Positions 27,215 through 35,535 of a stretch of 64,000 bases of DNA are shown here, piece after piece; position 1 is the stretch's first letter; every line of letters starts with the position of its first letter. The notes under the pieces are model-generated. The model made no database searches. It worked only from the letters and a program-made list of their open reading frames with translations, and was not told where the DNA came from. The DNA is taken from contig NZ_JPRI01000007.1 of NCBI RefSeq assembly GCF_000737765.1, positions 186,001 through 250,000 of the forward strand, given 5' to 3'. The translations under genes and the position numbers were made by a program. Source of the DNA: Chryseobacterium vrystaatense. Its GTDB lineage: Bacteria; Bacteroidota; Bacteroidia; Flavobacteriales; Weeksellaceae.

Positions 27215-27403
27215 TTACGTTGCTTGAAGCGTTGTCGTTGTAGTCGTCTTCGGGTTGCAGGAATCGTGACAGCAAGAGCAGTTGTCTCCTCTTGAACTGG
27301 CTCCTATTATACCTCCTTTCAACTGGCTGATTTGATCATCATTTAACTTTGTTACAGCTTCTTTATTGAACTGCAGTCCTTTCATTTGAATTTTTGATTT
27401 CAT
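27215..27403 (-). CDS. Lanthipeptide precursor P1
   Basis: A 62-aa peptide. The leader runs from MKSKIQMKGLQFNKEAV to DQISQLKGG (G30-G31), a GG-type cleavage site for a C39 peptidase, with the acidic-polar helix typical of Bacteroidota class I leaders. The 31-residue core starts IIGASSRGD, then NCSCCHDSCNPK and a tail of six Thr ending LQAT. Four Cys (42, 44, 45, 49) and many Ser/Thr allow up to four (methyl)lanthionine rings. It differs from P2/P4 in IIG for ILG, Arg38, Asp47, Pro51 and the Thr tail. Last precursor before the attenuator. Confidence 0.93.
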   Translation of the reverse strand: MKSKIQMKGLQFNKEAVTKLNDDQISQLKGGIIGASSRGDNCSCCHDSCNPKTTTTTTLQAT

Positions 27404-27445
27404 AATAATTGGGTTAATGATTAATATTTACTTGGTAGTTACTGC

Positions 27446-27631
27446 TTACTCTATAGTAGCGGTAGTAGCCGGAGTCTTGCTATTGCAAGAACCGTGGCAG
27501 CAAGAGCAGTTATCACCTTTCGAACTTGCCCCAAGGATACCTCCTTTCAGCTGGCTGATTTGATCGTCGTTTAGCTTTGTTACAGCTTCCTTATTGAACT
27601 GTAATCCTTTCATTTGAATTTTTGATTTCAT
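27446..27631 (-). CDS. Lanthipeptide precursor P2
   Basis: A 61-aa peptide identical in protein sequence to P4 (27924-28109). Same leader ending LKGG; core ILGASSKGDNCSCCHGSCNS followed by KTPATTATIE. The DNA of P2 and P4 differs at only a few, silent positions, so the duplication is recent or under gene conversion. Flanking bases downstream of P2 and P4 (CTTGGTAGTTA.TGCTTACTC on the plus strand) also match. Confidence 0.93.
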   Translation of the reverse strand: MKSKIQMKGLQFNKEAVTKLNDDQISQLKGGILGASSKGDNCSCCHGSCNSKTPATTATIE

Positions 27632-27704
27632 AGTAATTTTATTTATGAGATTAGTTAATAAATATTAATTTGGGAATTGATCCCTTTTTTAGCGCTCTCT
27701 GAAT

Positions 27705-27881
27705 TTATTTCTGAGGTGTTATAACTTTACTGTTACAAGAGCCGTGGCAGCAAGAGCAGTTATCACCCTTCGAGCTAGCCCCAAGGATTCCTCCTTTCAG
27801 CTGGCTGATCTGGTCGTCATTTAACCTTGTTACAGCTTCCTTATTGAAGTGTAATCCTTTCATCTGAATTTTTGATTTCAT
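27705..27881 (-). CDS. Lanthipeptide precursor P3 (58 aa)
   Basis: ATG 27881 opens 58 codons. The leader is the same as the others with Gln11 to His (MKGLHFNKE) and Lys19 to Arg (AVTRLNDD), ending LKGG. The core begins ILGASSKGDNCSCCHGSCNS and then has a shorter, different tail KVITPQK with only one Thr. All four Cys are present, so the rings near the N-terminus are probably kept while the tail differs. It is under a 60-codon cut-off and would be missed by common ORF filters. Confidence 0.92.
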   Translation of the reverse strand: MKSKIQMKGLHFNKEAVTRLNDDQISQLKGGILGASSKGDNCSCCHGSCNSKVITPQK

Positions 27882-27923
27882 AGTAATTGGGTTAATGATT
27901 AATATTTACTTGGTAGTTAGTGC

Positions 27924-28109
27924 TTACTCTATAGTAGCGGTAGTAGCTGGAGTCTTGCTATTGCAAGAACCGTGGCAGCAAGAGCAGTTATCACCTTTCG
28001 AACTTGCCCCCAGGATACCTCCTTTCAGCTGACTGATCTGGTCGTCGTTTAACTTTGTTACAGCTTCCTTATTGAACTGTAATCCTTTCATTTGAATTTT
28101 TGATTTCAT
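27924..28109 (-). CDS. Lanthipeptide precursor P4
   Basis: A 61-aa peptide identical to P2. Leader of 31 residues with GG site, core of 30 residues with Cys42, 44, 45 and 49. It is the first of the four precursor genes after the TonB-dependent receptor gene, with a 92-nt gap that may hold its own promoter, although I could not find a clear TANNTTTG box there. Confidence 0.93.
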   Translation of the reverse strand: MKSKIQMKGLQFNKEAVTKLNDDQISQLKGGILGASSKGDNCSCCHGSCNSKTPATTATIE

Positions 28110-28201
28110 AGTAATTTAATTTATGAGATTAGTAGGAGTATCATATTTTTAAGAGATTAATACTTTTTTCTTTTTCGCTCTCGGCTTGCAAGCTTTATTT
28201 T

Positions 28202-30592
28202 TTATTGAACACGTTCTTTTTGTTCGCTGTTATTAGAATTGATTTGCTGTGTCTTGAGTTTATTGTTTCCGAATTTATAGATAAGTGAAATCCTGAATCT
28301 CTGATTATCAAAATACATTTTGTTTTTAAGCTCAATATTGTTGGTATATCCTGTATAGGTTGGCCTGTTGCTTCCAAAGACATCTTCTCCCACAACAGAT
28401 AGCTGAAGTGATTTTTTCATAAAAAACATTTTGAATGCCAGATCTAGTCCATTGATGCTTGATACTTTAAATAAACCATCTACGGTAGGAAAAGAATAAA
28501 AATAAGAAGCTTCTAAAAAAATCGTTGATGAAATCTTGAATGTATTGGTGGTGTAAAGTTGAAGCGAATTTCCACTTAAGCTGGCATTGGTTTCCGGGAT
28601 TGAAGAGGTGGAATGAGAATAATTATAATCCAAAGAATTCACAGATTCCCACCATTTAAATTTGTCAAATGTGTAAGAAATATTGACTCCATATTTATCT
28701 GAACTGACATAATTGTATGGTTTTTCATAACGCGAAGTGAGGTCGCCAGGCTGAACGAGAGTAACATAGTCAAATCCGTTTTTCAAATGTGAGTAATAAA
28801 ACTGGGCCGTTACCTTATTTTTGAAATTATAATTTAATTCAATATTATCCGAGAATGCAGGCTGCAAAAAAGAATTTCCTTCAGAATAAAAATATTGATT
28901 ATTAAAGCTTCTGAATGGGTTAAACCAAAAATACCGCGGTCTTGTTATTCTTCTACCATAATTCACATTGAACGAATGATCATCATTGGGAGTATAAGAG
29001 AGATAGGCGGTAGGATATATCTTTAAATAATTGTTTGTTTGAGTCTGATCCAGCGTGATTGAATGACCGCTTGTATTTACATTCTCTAGCCTGAGTCCCA
29101 GTTTTCCTTCCAGTTTGGAGGTTATTTTATGCGTTACACTTGCATAAACACTGCTGATATCTTCTTTATAAATAAACGAATTGGTGTTATTCCTATCTAG
29201 TACAGGTGTTCCGCTTCGCAGGTTATAAAAATAATTGTCACTGTCTGACTTTGATAGAGAAAATTTAGCACCATAGTTCAAAGTAAAAGACTTGATGGGA
29301 TGATCCATATCAAGAGTGAAATTATAGTTATCAACATTGATTCCCCCCATACTATTAAACATAAAACCTGAGCCTGGGGTAGGATATGAGTTAGGGAAGA
29401 AGTTCTGTCCCTGAATTAATTGATTGGATTTATTTTGATAAGAAAAATAATCAAAGTCAAAAGATAGTTTTTTACCTAACGAATCAATTTCATAATTTAA
29501 GTGGTAATTGAATGAAAGAAATTGGTATTTGTTCTTCAGATCTTTGTTAGAATTAGCTAAAGAATCAATCTTATTGGCTGTCTTACTGGAAATTACAACC
29601 CTGTCCTTTTCAGTCGGGTTTGTATCGGAGTAGCTGTAGTAGAAACTTACTCCTGTCATCACTTTAGGCGTTAATTTGTAGTCAAAACCTAATTTGGTAG
29701 TGAGAGGATAGAACAGACTCTTTTTTGTTTTTACTTCTTCCCATAATGTGGAAGGATAATTGTTGACGAAGTTTTCATCTATTTTTCTTTTATTTCTATC
29801 ATAATTGACTGAAAAATTAAAATAGCTTTTATTCTTTTGATAGTCAAAGCTGGCACCCATACCTCCGGACGCGTAATTTCCCTGTATGTATCTAGAACTT
29901 ATTAATGACTTCCAGCTGTTGGAGGCAATCTTTTTTCTTTTGATATTAACGATACCACTGTTTCCTTCTGCATCATATTTGGCGGGAGGATTCGTAATAA
30001 CTTCAATACTTTTGATCTCATCAGATCTTATTGTTCTCAGAAAATTAGTTAAATCATCTCCTGAAAGTTGTATAAGACGGTCATCGATCATCACAGACAT
30101 GCCGTTCTTGCCTACCATAGAGATTTTTTCGTTTTGAACCTTTAATCCGGGAGTTACTTTCAGAGCATCCAATGCATCTCCGCCGGTTGCTGAGATCGAA
30201 TTCTCAACATTGAAAATTAGACGGTCTATTTTTCTTTCTATTAACTTCTTTTTCCCGTCTAATACAATTTCTTTGATATTTTTGGTTCGTTCTATCTTTA
30301 TCTTTCCTAAATCAATATTGTTATGTAAACTTATTGCTTTAGTGTAGCCGATGTCTTTGAAATATTTTATTTTAATGATATACTCTCCGGAGGCTAATTG
30401 AGTGGAAAATACACCCTTCTCATTACTCAGTTCACTTTTAACAGGAATGGAATCCATTTTTAGAATTAGAACTTCACTATATTCCAGAGGAGTGTCCTTT
30501 TCATCAACAATTTTTCCCTGTAGTTGGAATTGTTGCGAGAATAAGGTACAGCAAAAAAATAGAAACTGGAAAATATAGATTTTTCTTTTCAT
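28202..30592 (-). CDS. TonB-dependent outer-membrane receptor heading the lanthipeptide operon
   Basis: A 796-aa protein with signal peptide ending TLFSQQ. Order: a carboxypeptidase-regulatory-like beta-sandwich (FQLQGKIVDEKDTPLEYSEV, residues ~22-100), a plug (VTPGLKVQNEKISMVGKNG; IEVITNPPAKYDAEGNSGI, ~125-215) and a beta-barrel to the C-terminus, of the OMP_b-brl_3 type. Such proteins move ligands across the outer membrane with TonB energy. Here it is 92 nt upstream of the precursor genes on the same strand and has its own promoter box, so roles in peptide release, re-uptake or sensing, or self-protection are possible. None is shown by sequence. Confidence 0.9.
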   Translation of the reverse strand: MKRKIYIFQFLFFCCTLFSQQFQLQGKIVDEKDTPLEYSEVLILKMDSIPVKSELSNEKGVFSTQLASGEYIIKIKYFKDIGYTKAISLHNNIDLGKIKIERTKNIKEIVLDGKKKLIERKIDRLIFNVENSISATGGDALDALKVTPGLKVQNEKISMVGKNGMSVMIDDRLIQLSGDDLTNFLRTIRSDEIKSIEVITNPPAKYDAEGNSGIVNIKRKKIASNSWKSLISSRYIQGNYASGGMGASFDYQKNKSYFNFSVNYDRNKRKIDENFVNNYPSTLWEEVKTKKSLFYPLTTKLGFDYKLTPKVMTGVSFYYSYSDTNPTEKDRVVISSKTANKIDSLANSNKDLKNKYQFLSFNYHLNYEIDSLGKKLSFDFDYFSYQNKSNQLIQGQNFFPNSYPTPGSGFMFNSMGGINVDNYNFTLDMDHPIKSFTLNYGAKFSLSKSDSDNYFYNLRSGTPVLDRNNTNSFIYKEDISSVYASVTHKITSKLEGKLGLRLENVNTSGHSITLDQTQTNNYLKIYPTAYLSYTPNDDHSFNVNYGRRITRPRYFWFNPFRSFNNQYFYSEGNSFLQPAFSDNIELNYNFKNKVTAQFYYSHLKNGFDYVTLVQPGDLTSRYEKPYNYVSSDKYGVNISYTFDKFKWWESVNSLDYNYSHSTSSIPETNASLSGNSLQLYTTNTFKISSTIFLEASYFYSFPTVDGLFKVSSINGLDLAFKMFFMKKSLQLSVVGEDVFGSNRPTYTGYTNNIELKNKMYFDNQRFRISLIYKFGNNKLKTQQINSNNSEQKERVQ

Positions 30593-30620
30593 CTGGAAAT
30601 TAGCTTTTTACAATATTTAT

Positions 30621-30628
30621 CAAACATA
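30621..30628 (-). promoter_or_regulatory. Bacteroidota -7 promoter box upstream of the lanthipeptide operon
   Basis: On the minus strand TATGTTTG matches the TANNTTTG consensus exactly, 28 nt before the ATG at 30592, which would give a leader of about 20 nt. No clear -33 TTG was found at the right distance, so support is partial. Confidence 0.5.
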
Positions 30629-31121
30629 CAAAAAAATAGAAAATTTAAAATAATTATTTTGTAATTATTTTTTGAATTTAGACTGATTACAAATAATTAA
30701 ATTAAATTTAAAAATTATATATCTGAAAATCAGAATATTGATTGTCTGATTGATTTTTGTTTAATACATTGTCGTGTGCTCTGTTTTACATAATTCGTTT
30801 TTTTATGATAAAACAATTGGATCAATTACTATTTAATAAACATAATACTAATTGACTTAAAATTTATACTTATAAACACTCTTTTTTAGAATAAAATTCA
30901 AAATATATCAATATACTATGATTTAAATGTATGTTTTTTTTCATTTTTTTATTGGATAGATTTACATTTTTAGAGAGGAAAAATCATGAAAAATTTAACA
31001 TTTAATCTTCTTCATCCTCTTTCGAACTATACCGATCCTATTATATAATTACCTTTAGCTTATTGGATAAGTATAGTAAAAGAAGAACAGGCTGGATGCG
31101 TCGCTAAAATTAGCTAGCTAA

Positions 31122-31167
31122 GTAAAAAATAAAGTTCATCTGAAGAGAAATTTCATTGAAGTAAAGG
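31122..31167 (+). repeat. Cluster-flanking direct repeat, right copy
   Basis: GTAAAAAATAAAGTTCATCT and following bases match 18391-18436 with a few substitutions and a 1-nt gap. The most conserved block is AAGTTCATCTGAA/AGAAATTTCATTG (left copy AGAAATTCCATTG). Confidence 0.55.
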
Positions 31168-31262
31168 ATTGATTTAGGTAATGCTTTGTTCGGCAGACAA
31201 GGGAAGCAATGGGTCAATTTTCTTTTTTAGCTTATATATTTATAAGCCCGCAGGACGGCTGA

Positions 31263-31470
31263 TCAAAGATCCTGCTGATGACCACCTAAATTAATAGTTT
31301 GAGTATTGATCTGTTTTATTGCAGAACGATTGATAGCAATAATATTTATAGTCACATTTCCATTGTTTACTGAGCTGCCTCCATTACAGTCTGTATGAAG
31401 ATGCCAGGTTCCATTTTTACGGTTATTGCCAGAATTTACAAGTAAGGATATTATTAACAGCCGTGAATAA
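31263..31470 (-). pseudogene. Possible C-terminal gene remnant
   Basis: The minus-strand frame ending at 31263 reads SGNNRKNGTWHLHTDC then GGSSVNNGNVTINIIAIN and ends TINLGGHQQDL. It is preceded by a stop near 31470 and has no credible start. The composition looks like real protein (secreted or structural type), so I read it as the 3' end of a lost gene. Family not recognised. Confidence 0.3.
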
Positions 31471-31698
31471 GTAAGCTAATGAATGGTATTGTGTTTAGCC
31501 GGGAAAACCATTGAGATTAAGGAATAGAATAATTAAAATAAGCCTTCCCGATTATAAATAAATGCGAAGTGTACAATTATAAGCCGTTCATTTGCCGTTA
31601 TCGAAAAGAATGAAGCCAGCGATATTTATAATTTTAACAAATTTTAACTGGTATGTATCATAGAATGTGGCACCGGTGCAGGGCGTTTGAAGTTCTCA

Positions 31699-32163
31699 TT
31701 ATTGCTTTGACAGGTAATCTGCAAATTCTTCGTTTAAAAGTTCACATTCATGCTGTAATATGCCAGATTCAATTTCAGGTTTGCGGCCCCATTTGGGAAT
31801 GTTTTCGGTTTCAAGAATATTAAACTCTGAAGACTGTCCGCCAACCAAAGGAACAGAAATTCCAAAAATCAATTTTGCGATTTTATGGTGCCGGATCAGG
31901 TAAGAGCACATCATGCAGGGTTCATGTGTAGAGAACATCACAGATTCATGTAATACATCCCGATAGCCCTTTGCTAAAGCATCTTTCACGGCTAAAATTT
32001 CTGCATGTTGAGTGAGGTCTCCTGATGATCTTCCGGATTCGATTCCTCTTCCTATAATTTCATCACGATAGACTAACAAGGATCCGACCGGCGGATTTCC
32101 TTTTTGGAGTGCTTCTCTGCCAAGTTCAATACACTCAAGCATATATTTATTATATGAATCCAT
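31699..32163 (-). CDS. Nucleoside deaminase (cytidine/deoxycytidylate deaminase fold)
   Basis: A 154-aa protein with the zinc-deaminase signature TQHAEILAV (His53 ligand, Glu55 catalytic) and EPCMMCSYL (Cys83, Cys86 ligands). The N-terminus CIELGREALQKGNPPVGSLLV matches the guanine deaminase/tRNA-adenosine deaminase branch. The C-terminus is that of a stand-alone nucleoside deaminase rather than TadA, so guanine, cytosine or a related base is the likely substrate (inference). It lies 59 nt downstream of the AraC regulator gene on the same strand and may be controlled with it. Confidence 0.85.
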   Translation of the reverse strand: MDSYNKYMLECIELGREALQKGNPPVGSLLVYRDEIIGRGIESGRSSGDLTQHAEILAVKDALAKGYRDVLHESVMFSTHEPCMMCSYLIRHHKIAKLIFGISVPLVGGQSSEFNILETENIPKWGRKPEIESGILQHECELLNEEFADYLSKQ

Positions 32164-32222
32164 GTCTGTTTTCCTGTTTTAATTCATCTTCGAAACTGTG
32201 AAAAATTTTGGGAGGATATTGA

Positions 32223-33104
32223 TTAAGATTCACCTCTGTTGAATCCAATGGTATTTCTATAAATCTGAGGAGATATATCTGTTTTATTTTTAAACAGTCT
32301 GCTGAAGTAGTATTCGTCCTCATATCCAAGCTCATAGGCTATTTCTTTAATCGTCTTGTCTGTCAGGTACAATTCTCTTTTTGCTTCAACGATAATCCGT
32401 TCGGTGATCAGGTCAGAAAGCGTTTTGTTAAAATGATTTTTAGTAAACCTTGCAAGAGAAGCGGGTGTTTGATTGAGCAGATCAGCATAATCACTGGCAG
32501 AATGTTTTACCCTGAAATTATCTTCGATCGCATTTTTGAGATTTTGGATCATAAACTGTTGTTTTCCCTTATCTTTTGCTGCCCCCTGAAGAGATTGCTG
32601 TTCAAGTTTTATCCTTGTGGCCATTACCAGCAGAATTTTAAGGTAAGAAACCAGAACTTCATCCTTTCGGAACGCTTCGTCTTTTAGTTCGCGGGCTATT
32701 TCCCGGATAAGATGTATGATTGTGTTTTTAGAGCTTTCGTCCAGATAAACAAAGGGTTGCTGATAGATGTTGTTAAACAAAATACCGTTGGCTGCAATTT
32801 CCTGATGATGGCGGTATATGCAAAAAAAATCATGATGAAACTGTATTGAAATTCCCATTAATGGTTTTTTAGCAGACAGCATAAATGGTTGATAAGGGTA
32901 GAATGCAAATAAGGTGTTCTCTTTAAATGAATAATCACAAAAATCAACTTTGGCAGTCCCTTCACCTGAAGTGATTAATATAAGCGTAAAATAATTGTTA
33001 CGCTGAATATGATCGAAATAGCTGTTGTTATCAAACTCAAATAGTTTGAAAGCTAAATTTCCATTCTGTTGATTTACCAGTGTGTATACAGATTGTGATA
33101 ACAT
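32223..33104 (-). CDS. AraC-family transcriptional regulator
   Basis: A 293-aa protein with an N-terminal cupin-like sensor (about 1-170; SGEGTAKVDFCDYSF, FYPYQPFML) and a C-terminal double HTH (about 195-290): SASDYADLLNQTPASLARF, and IKEIAYELGYEDEYYFSRLF with the classic GYEDEYYFSR.FK. The ligand is not deducible. Likely targets are itself and neighbours such as the deaminase. Confidence 0.9.
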   Translation of the reverse strand: MLSQSVYTLVNQQNGNLAFKLFEFDNNSYFDHIQRNNYFTLILITSGEGTAKVDFCDYSFKENTLFAFYPYQPFMLSAKKPLMGISIQFHHDFFCIYRHHQEIAANGILFNNIYQQPFVYLDESSKNTIIHLIREIARELKDEAFRKDEVLVSYLKILLVMATRIKLEQQSLQGAAKDKGKQQFMIQNLKNAIEDNFRVKHSASDYADLLNQTPASLARFTKNHFNKTLSDLITERIIVEAKRELYLTDKTIKEIAYELGYEDEYYFSRLFKNKTDISPQIYRNTIGFNRGES

Positions 33105-33206
33105 GATACTTGCAATTTATTAATATTTTTTTAATTCCCTATGGAAACATTTTAGAGGATTATCCTTCATCTGAAAGGTGTCATCTAAAGGTTTTAGGAT
33201 TAAAAA

Positions 33207-33233
33207 CTGCCTTCAGATTTTCCTGAAGGCAGT
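33207..33233 (-). terminator. Terminator of the DsrE-like gene
   Basis: ACTGCCTTCAG (33207-33217) pairs perfectly with CTGAAGGCAGT (33223-33233) around ATTTT C. On the minus strand TTTTTAA follows. It lies 13 nt after the stop at 33246. Confidence 0.88.
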
Positions 33234-33245
33234 GGTAGGGCTGGA

Positions 33246-33611
33246 TTAGAAAATCAAAATATCATACCCTTCATTTCTGAGGTTGAGGAAACTTGGTAAA
33301 CCAGGAGTCCCCGGTACTTCATTTTCGTTTAGCAAGTCGTACCCGGATACCTCAGTGCCGAATACTGCAACACACCCTTTAGAAAGACCATGTACATGAT
33401 CTCTTACTTCTTTGTAAAGAGCATTCACAGGGTGATCTGGTTTTTCAAGTTGTTCAGGCCATCTAATACCCGTACCTTGAAAAATGATTTTGACATCTTC
33501 ACCCGCATGTTTGAATTCATAGGCGGATGCCAAAGCATTGAATACTCTTCCCATTGCTTCTTCTGAACCATCTTTGGGATCAGAAAGAATAATTACAGCT
33601 GTTTTTTTCAT
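33246..33611 (-). CDS. DsrE-like small protein
   Basis: About 121 aa starting at ATG 33611; a TTG at 33620 would add three residues and is less likely. It has the DsrE/DsrF-like fold pattern: MKKTAVIILSDPKDGSE (strand and loop), RVFNALASAYEFKHAGEDVKIIFQG (helix, strand), GCVAVFGTEVSGYDLL, and C-terminal NEGYDILIF. A single Cys (GCVAVF) sits where some DsrE proteins have a reactive Cys. Family role: sulfur relay or unknown. Here it is probably a small cytoplasmic protein near redox enzymes. Confidence 0.7.
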   Translation of the reverse strand: MKKTAVIILSDPKDGSEEAMGRVFNALASAYEFKHAGEDVKIIFQGTGIRWPEQLEKPDHPVNALYKEVRDHVHGLSKGCVAVFGTEVSGYDLLNENEVPGTPGLPSFLNLRNEGYDILIF

Positions 33612-33825
33612 TTTAAACAAATTATTTACACTGCAAAGATGTGGGAATCATGGTTGTTAAAGAATGGATAATTTTTACTTTGTGATGGAGATTTTTTAAC
33701 GTATTCAGTTAGTCATTAAGCAAAAGATGACGCTGATCATACTGAACAAAATAAGCGTGACATAAAATTAGGTAACGCTTATTCTTATCGGTGCATATTA
33801 AGTTCTTATGATTGTCACACAGGAG

Positions 33826-34914
33826 TTATAGGGAGCCCGGCTTTACGAAGGTCTGCCATCCTCTCATGGTGTCAATAAAACGTTCGCTCAGGCCTCCTGC
33901 ACGCAAATACTCTGCTGTCACGGGAAGTTGAGGACTGTCGTATATAGGGTTTGCCATTACCTGAAGAGGGAAGTCCCGCTGAAGGATTCCAGCCCGCGCG
34001 ATCAGTACAAAATCACAGCCTTCATCTAATAGTTCTCCTGCACGCTGTGCACTCATTATTTTTCCGGCAGCTCCTAAGCGAACGCCTTTCCGGGGAAGTT
34101 CGGTAAATACGCTCAGCATCGTTTTCCCCTGAAATGTTCCTTCCCGGACAATTTGTGCAGAATCCCACAGCGCGAGATCCAGATAGTCGATCAGTTCACG
34201 GTTAAAGATATCAGCTGTCATTTCGCGCAATTCTTCCAGTCGAAGCCCGTAACGTTCAATCGACAATCGCCAGCCAATTTGAAAATTTGGTCCACAGGCC
34301 TTACGAATTCCTTCTATAACTTCAATCGTGAAGCGGGCGCGGTTTTCGAGACTTCCCCCGTACTGATCCTTACGGTCATTTAAGTTGGGTGACAGGAATT
34401 CTGACAGAATCCATCCGAAAGCACCATGAACTGAGATTCCATCGAATCCGGCCAGTTGTGCTCTTTTGGCTGCTGCAATAAAACTTTCTCTTATACGTTC
34501 CACCTCTTCTGTGGTGATAGCTTTTATACCACGCAGTGTTTTCTCTGAAGCAGGAGAGGGGATTCCTCCTATTGACGGTTTGGCGCGGTGTCCGGCATGA
34601 TGCAGCTGTACTGCAGAAAGTCCTCCTCCCTCACGGATCATTGTTGCCATCTGAGTCAGGCCGGGTAAATGTTTATCACTGTGAATTCCCAATTGCCGTT
34701 CAAAGGCAATACCTCCGGCCTCTACAGTAGCAGCACTGGTTTGGATCAATCCATAACCACTTTTTGCCAGCTGTTGAATCCAGGATTGGTCATATCGGGA
34801 TGCTGTACCATCATAATCACTTTGCTGGCTGGTTAAGGGAGCAAGCATAAAACGGTTTCTCATTGCCGGACCATGCAGCAGAGTGAGAGGCTTGAATAAA
34901 TCAGAAACAGACAT
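33826..34914 (-). CDS. Old Yellow Enzyme-type NADH:flavin oxidoreductase
   Basis: A 362-aa FMN TIM-barrel protein. MRNRFMLAPLTSQQS is the N-terminal OYE signature, and LSAVQLHHAGHRAKP has the His pair that binds substrate carbonyls. FDGISVHGAFGWILSEFLSP with LNDRKDQYGGSLENRARF is the central signature, and DFVLIARAGILQRDFP is the phosphate-binding end. It reduces activated C=C bonds (enones, nitro compounds) using NAD(P)H. The physiological substrate is unknown. Co-oriented with the DsrE-like and AraC genes but 214 nt away. Confidence 0.9.
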   Translation of the reverse strand: MSVSDLFKPLTLLHGPAMRNRFMLAPLTSQQSDYDGTASRYDQSWIQQLAKSGYGLIQTSAATVEAGGIAFERQLGIHSDKHLPGLTQMATMIREGGGLSAVQLHHAGHRAKPSIGGIPSPASEKTLRGIKAITTEEVERIRESFIAAAKRAQLAGFDGISVHGAFGWILSEFLSPNLNDRKDQYGGSLENRARFTIEVIEGIRKACGPNFQIGWRLSIERYGLRLEELREMTADIFNRELIDYLDLALWDSAQIVREGTFQGKTMLSVFTELPRKGVRLGAAGKIMSAQRAGELLDEGCDFVLIARAGILQRDFPLQVMANPIYDSPQLPVTAEYLRAGGLSERFIDTMRGWQTFVKPGSL

Positions 34915-35535
34915 TTTTGTTTAATTTTTTTTGTTTTACTTATATAAATTTTAGTCTGTTGCAAAGATGCTCTGATAGGAGCTCATGAAAAATGGATGAT
35001 TTCTACTATATAATGGATTTTTTTGTGGAAAATTGAGAATGTTTAGCTGCGACAAGTTTATTGACGTACTTTCAATTGATGCGTGGAATTGATCGTTTTC
35101 GATGACGGAATGTAAACTAGGCGGCTTGCCTGATTTCATGAGGAATCCGTTTTACATATGGTTGATTAAAGGCGGAATCTTTTTGAGAAAAACTTCATTT
35201 TGGATGGTTTGTGATTAATGTGTTAAATGGTGACTTATTAGTTGTTTTTTAATGTTATAATTAGTTTATGTTGAATATTAAACATTAAAATGCGAAAATA
35301 TTATTATAAAATAAATCTAAATAATGGGATATATTGTTTTTTTTTCTCTATTTTTACTGTAATAATAAAACTAACAGCCATTAACAAAAGCTATCATGTA
35401 ACGTTGAAAACAATTGAAGAATGCAAACTTTTAGAGATCCGTTTGTAGGTATACAGTTCTGGCAGTTATGATTTATTATCTTTTTTGATTGGAAAATCAA
35501 TACTCGAGTACCTAAACATTTTAAATAAGATTAGT
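34915..35535. other. Intergenic stretch, no gene seen
   Basis: About 620 AT-rich bases between divergent genes. A 62-codon minus-strand frame (34951-35139) has no coding character. No RNA gene or repeat was recognised. Confidence 0.4.

Larger units (their letters stand above)
27404..27923 (-). repeat. Tandem duplication of a two-precursor unit (period 478 bp)
   Basis: P1 with P2 and P3 with P4 form two copies of one unit. The spacers upstream of P1 (27404-27445) and P3 (27882-27923) are nearly identical (TTAATGATTAATATTTACTTG), and those upstream of P2 and P4 share TTTATGAGATTAGT. P2 and P4 start 478 bp apart. P1 and P3 have since diverged in their tails. Confidence 0.8.
30629..31698. other. 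Long AT-rich intergenic region upstream of the lanthipeptide operon
   Basis: Over 1 kb without an intact gene. 30640-30960 is extremely AT-rich. The right flanking repeat lies at 31122-31167. A minus-strand coding remnant lies at 31263-31470. The rest shows nothing I can name. Confidence 0.5.

Noticed and set aside
28195..28395. 66-aa frame inside the TonB-receptor gene
   Set aside because: Out-of-frame shadow of the receptor's C-terminal barrel.
34951..35139. 62-aa minus-strand frame upstream of the OYE gene
   Set aside because: No signal, motif or coding bias; probably chance.
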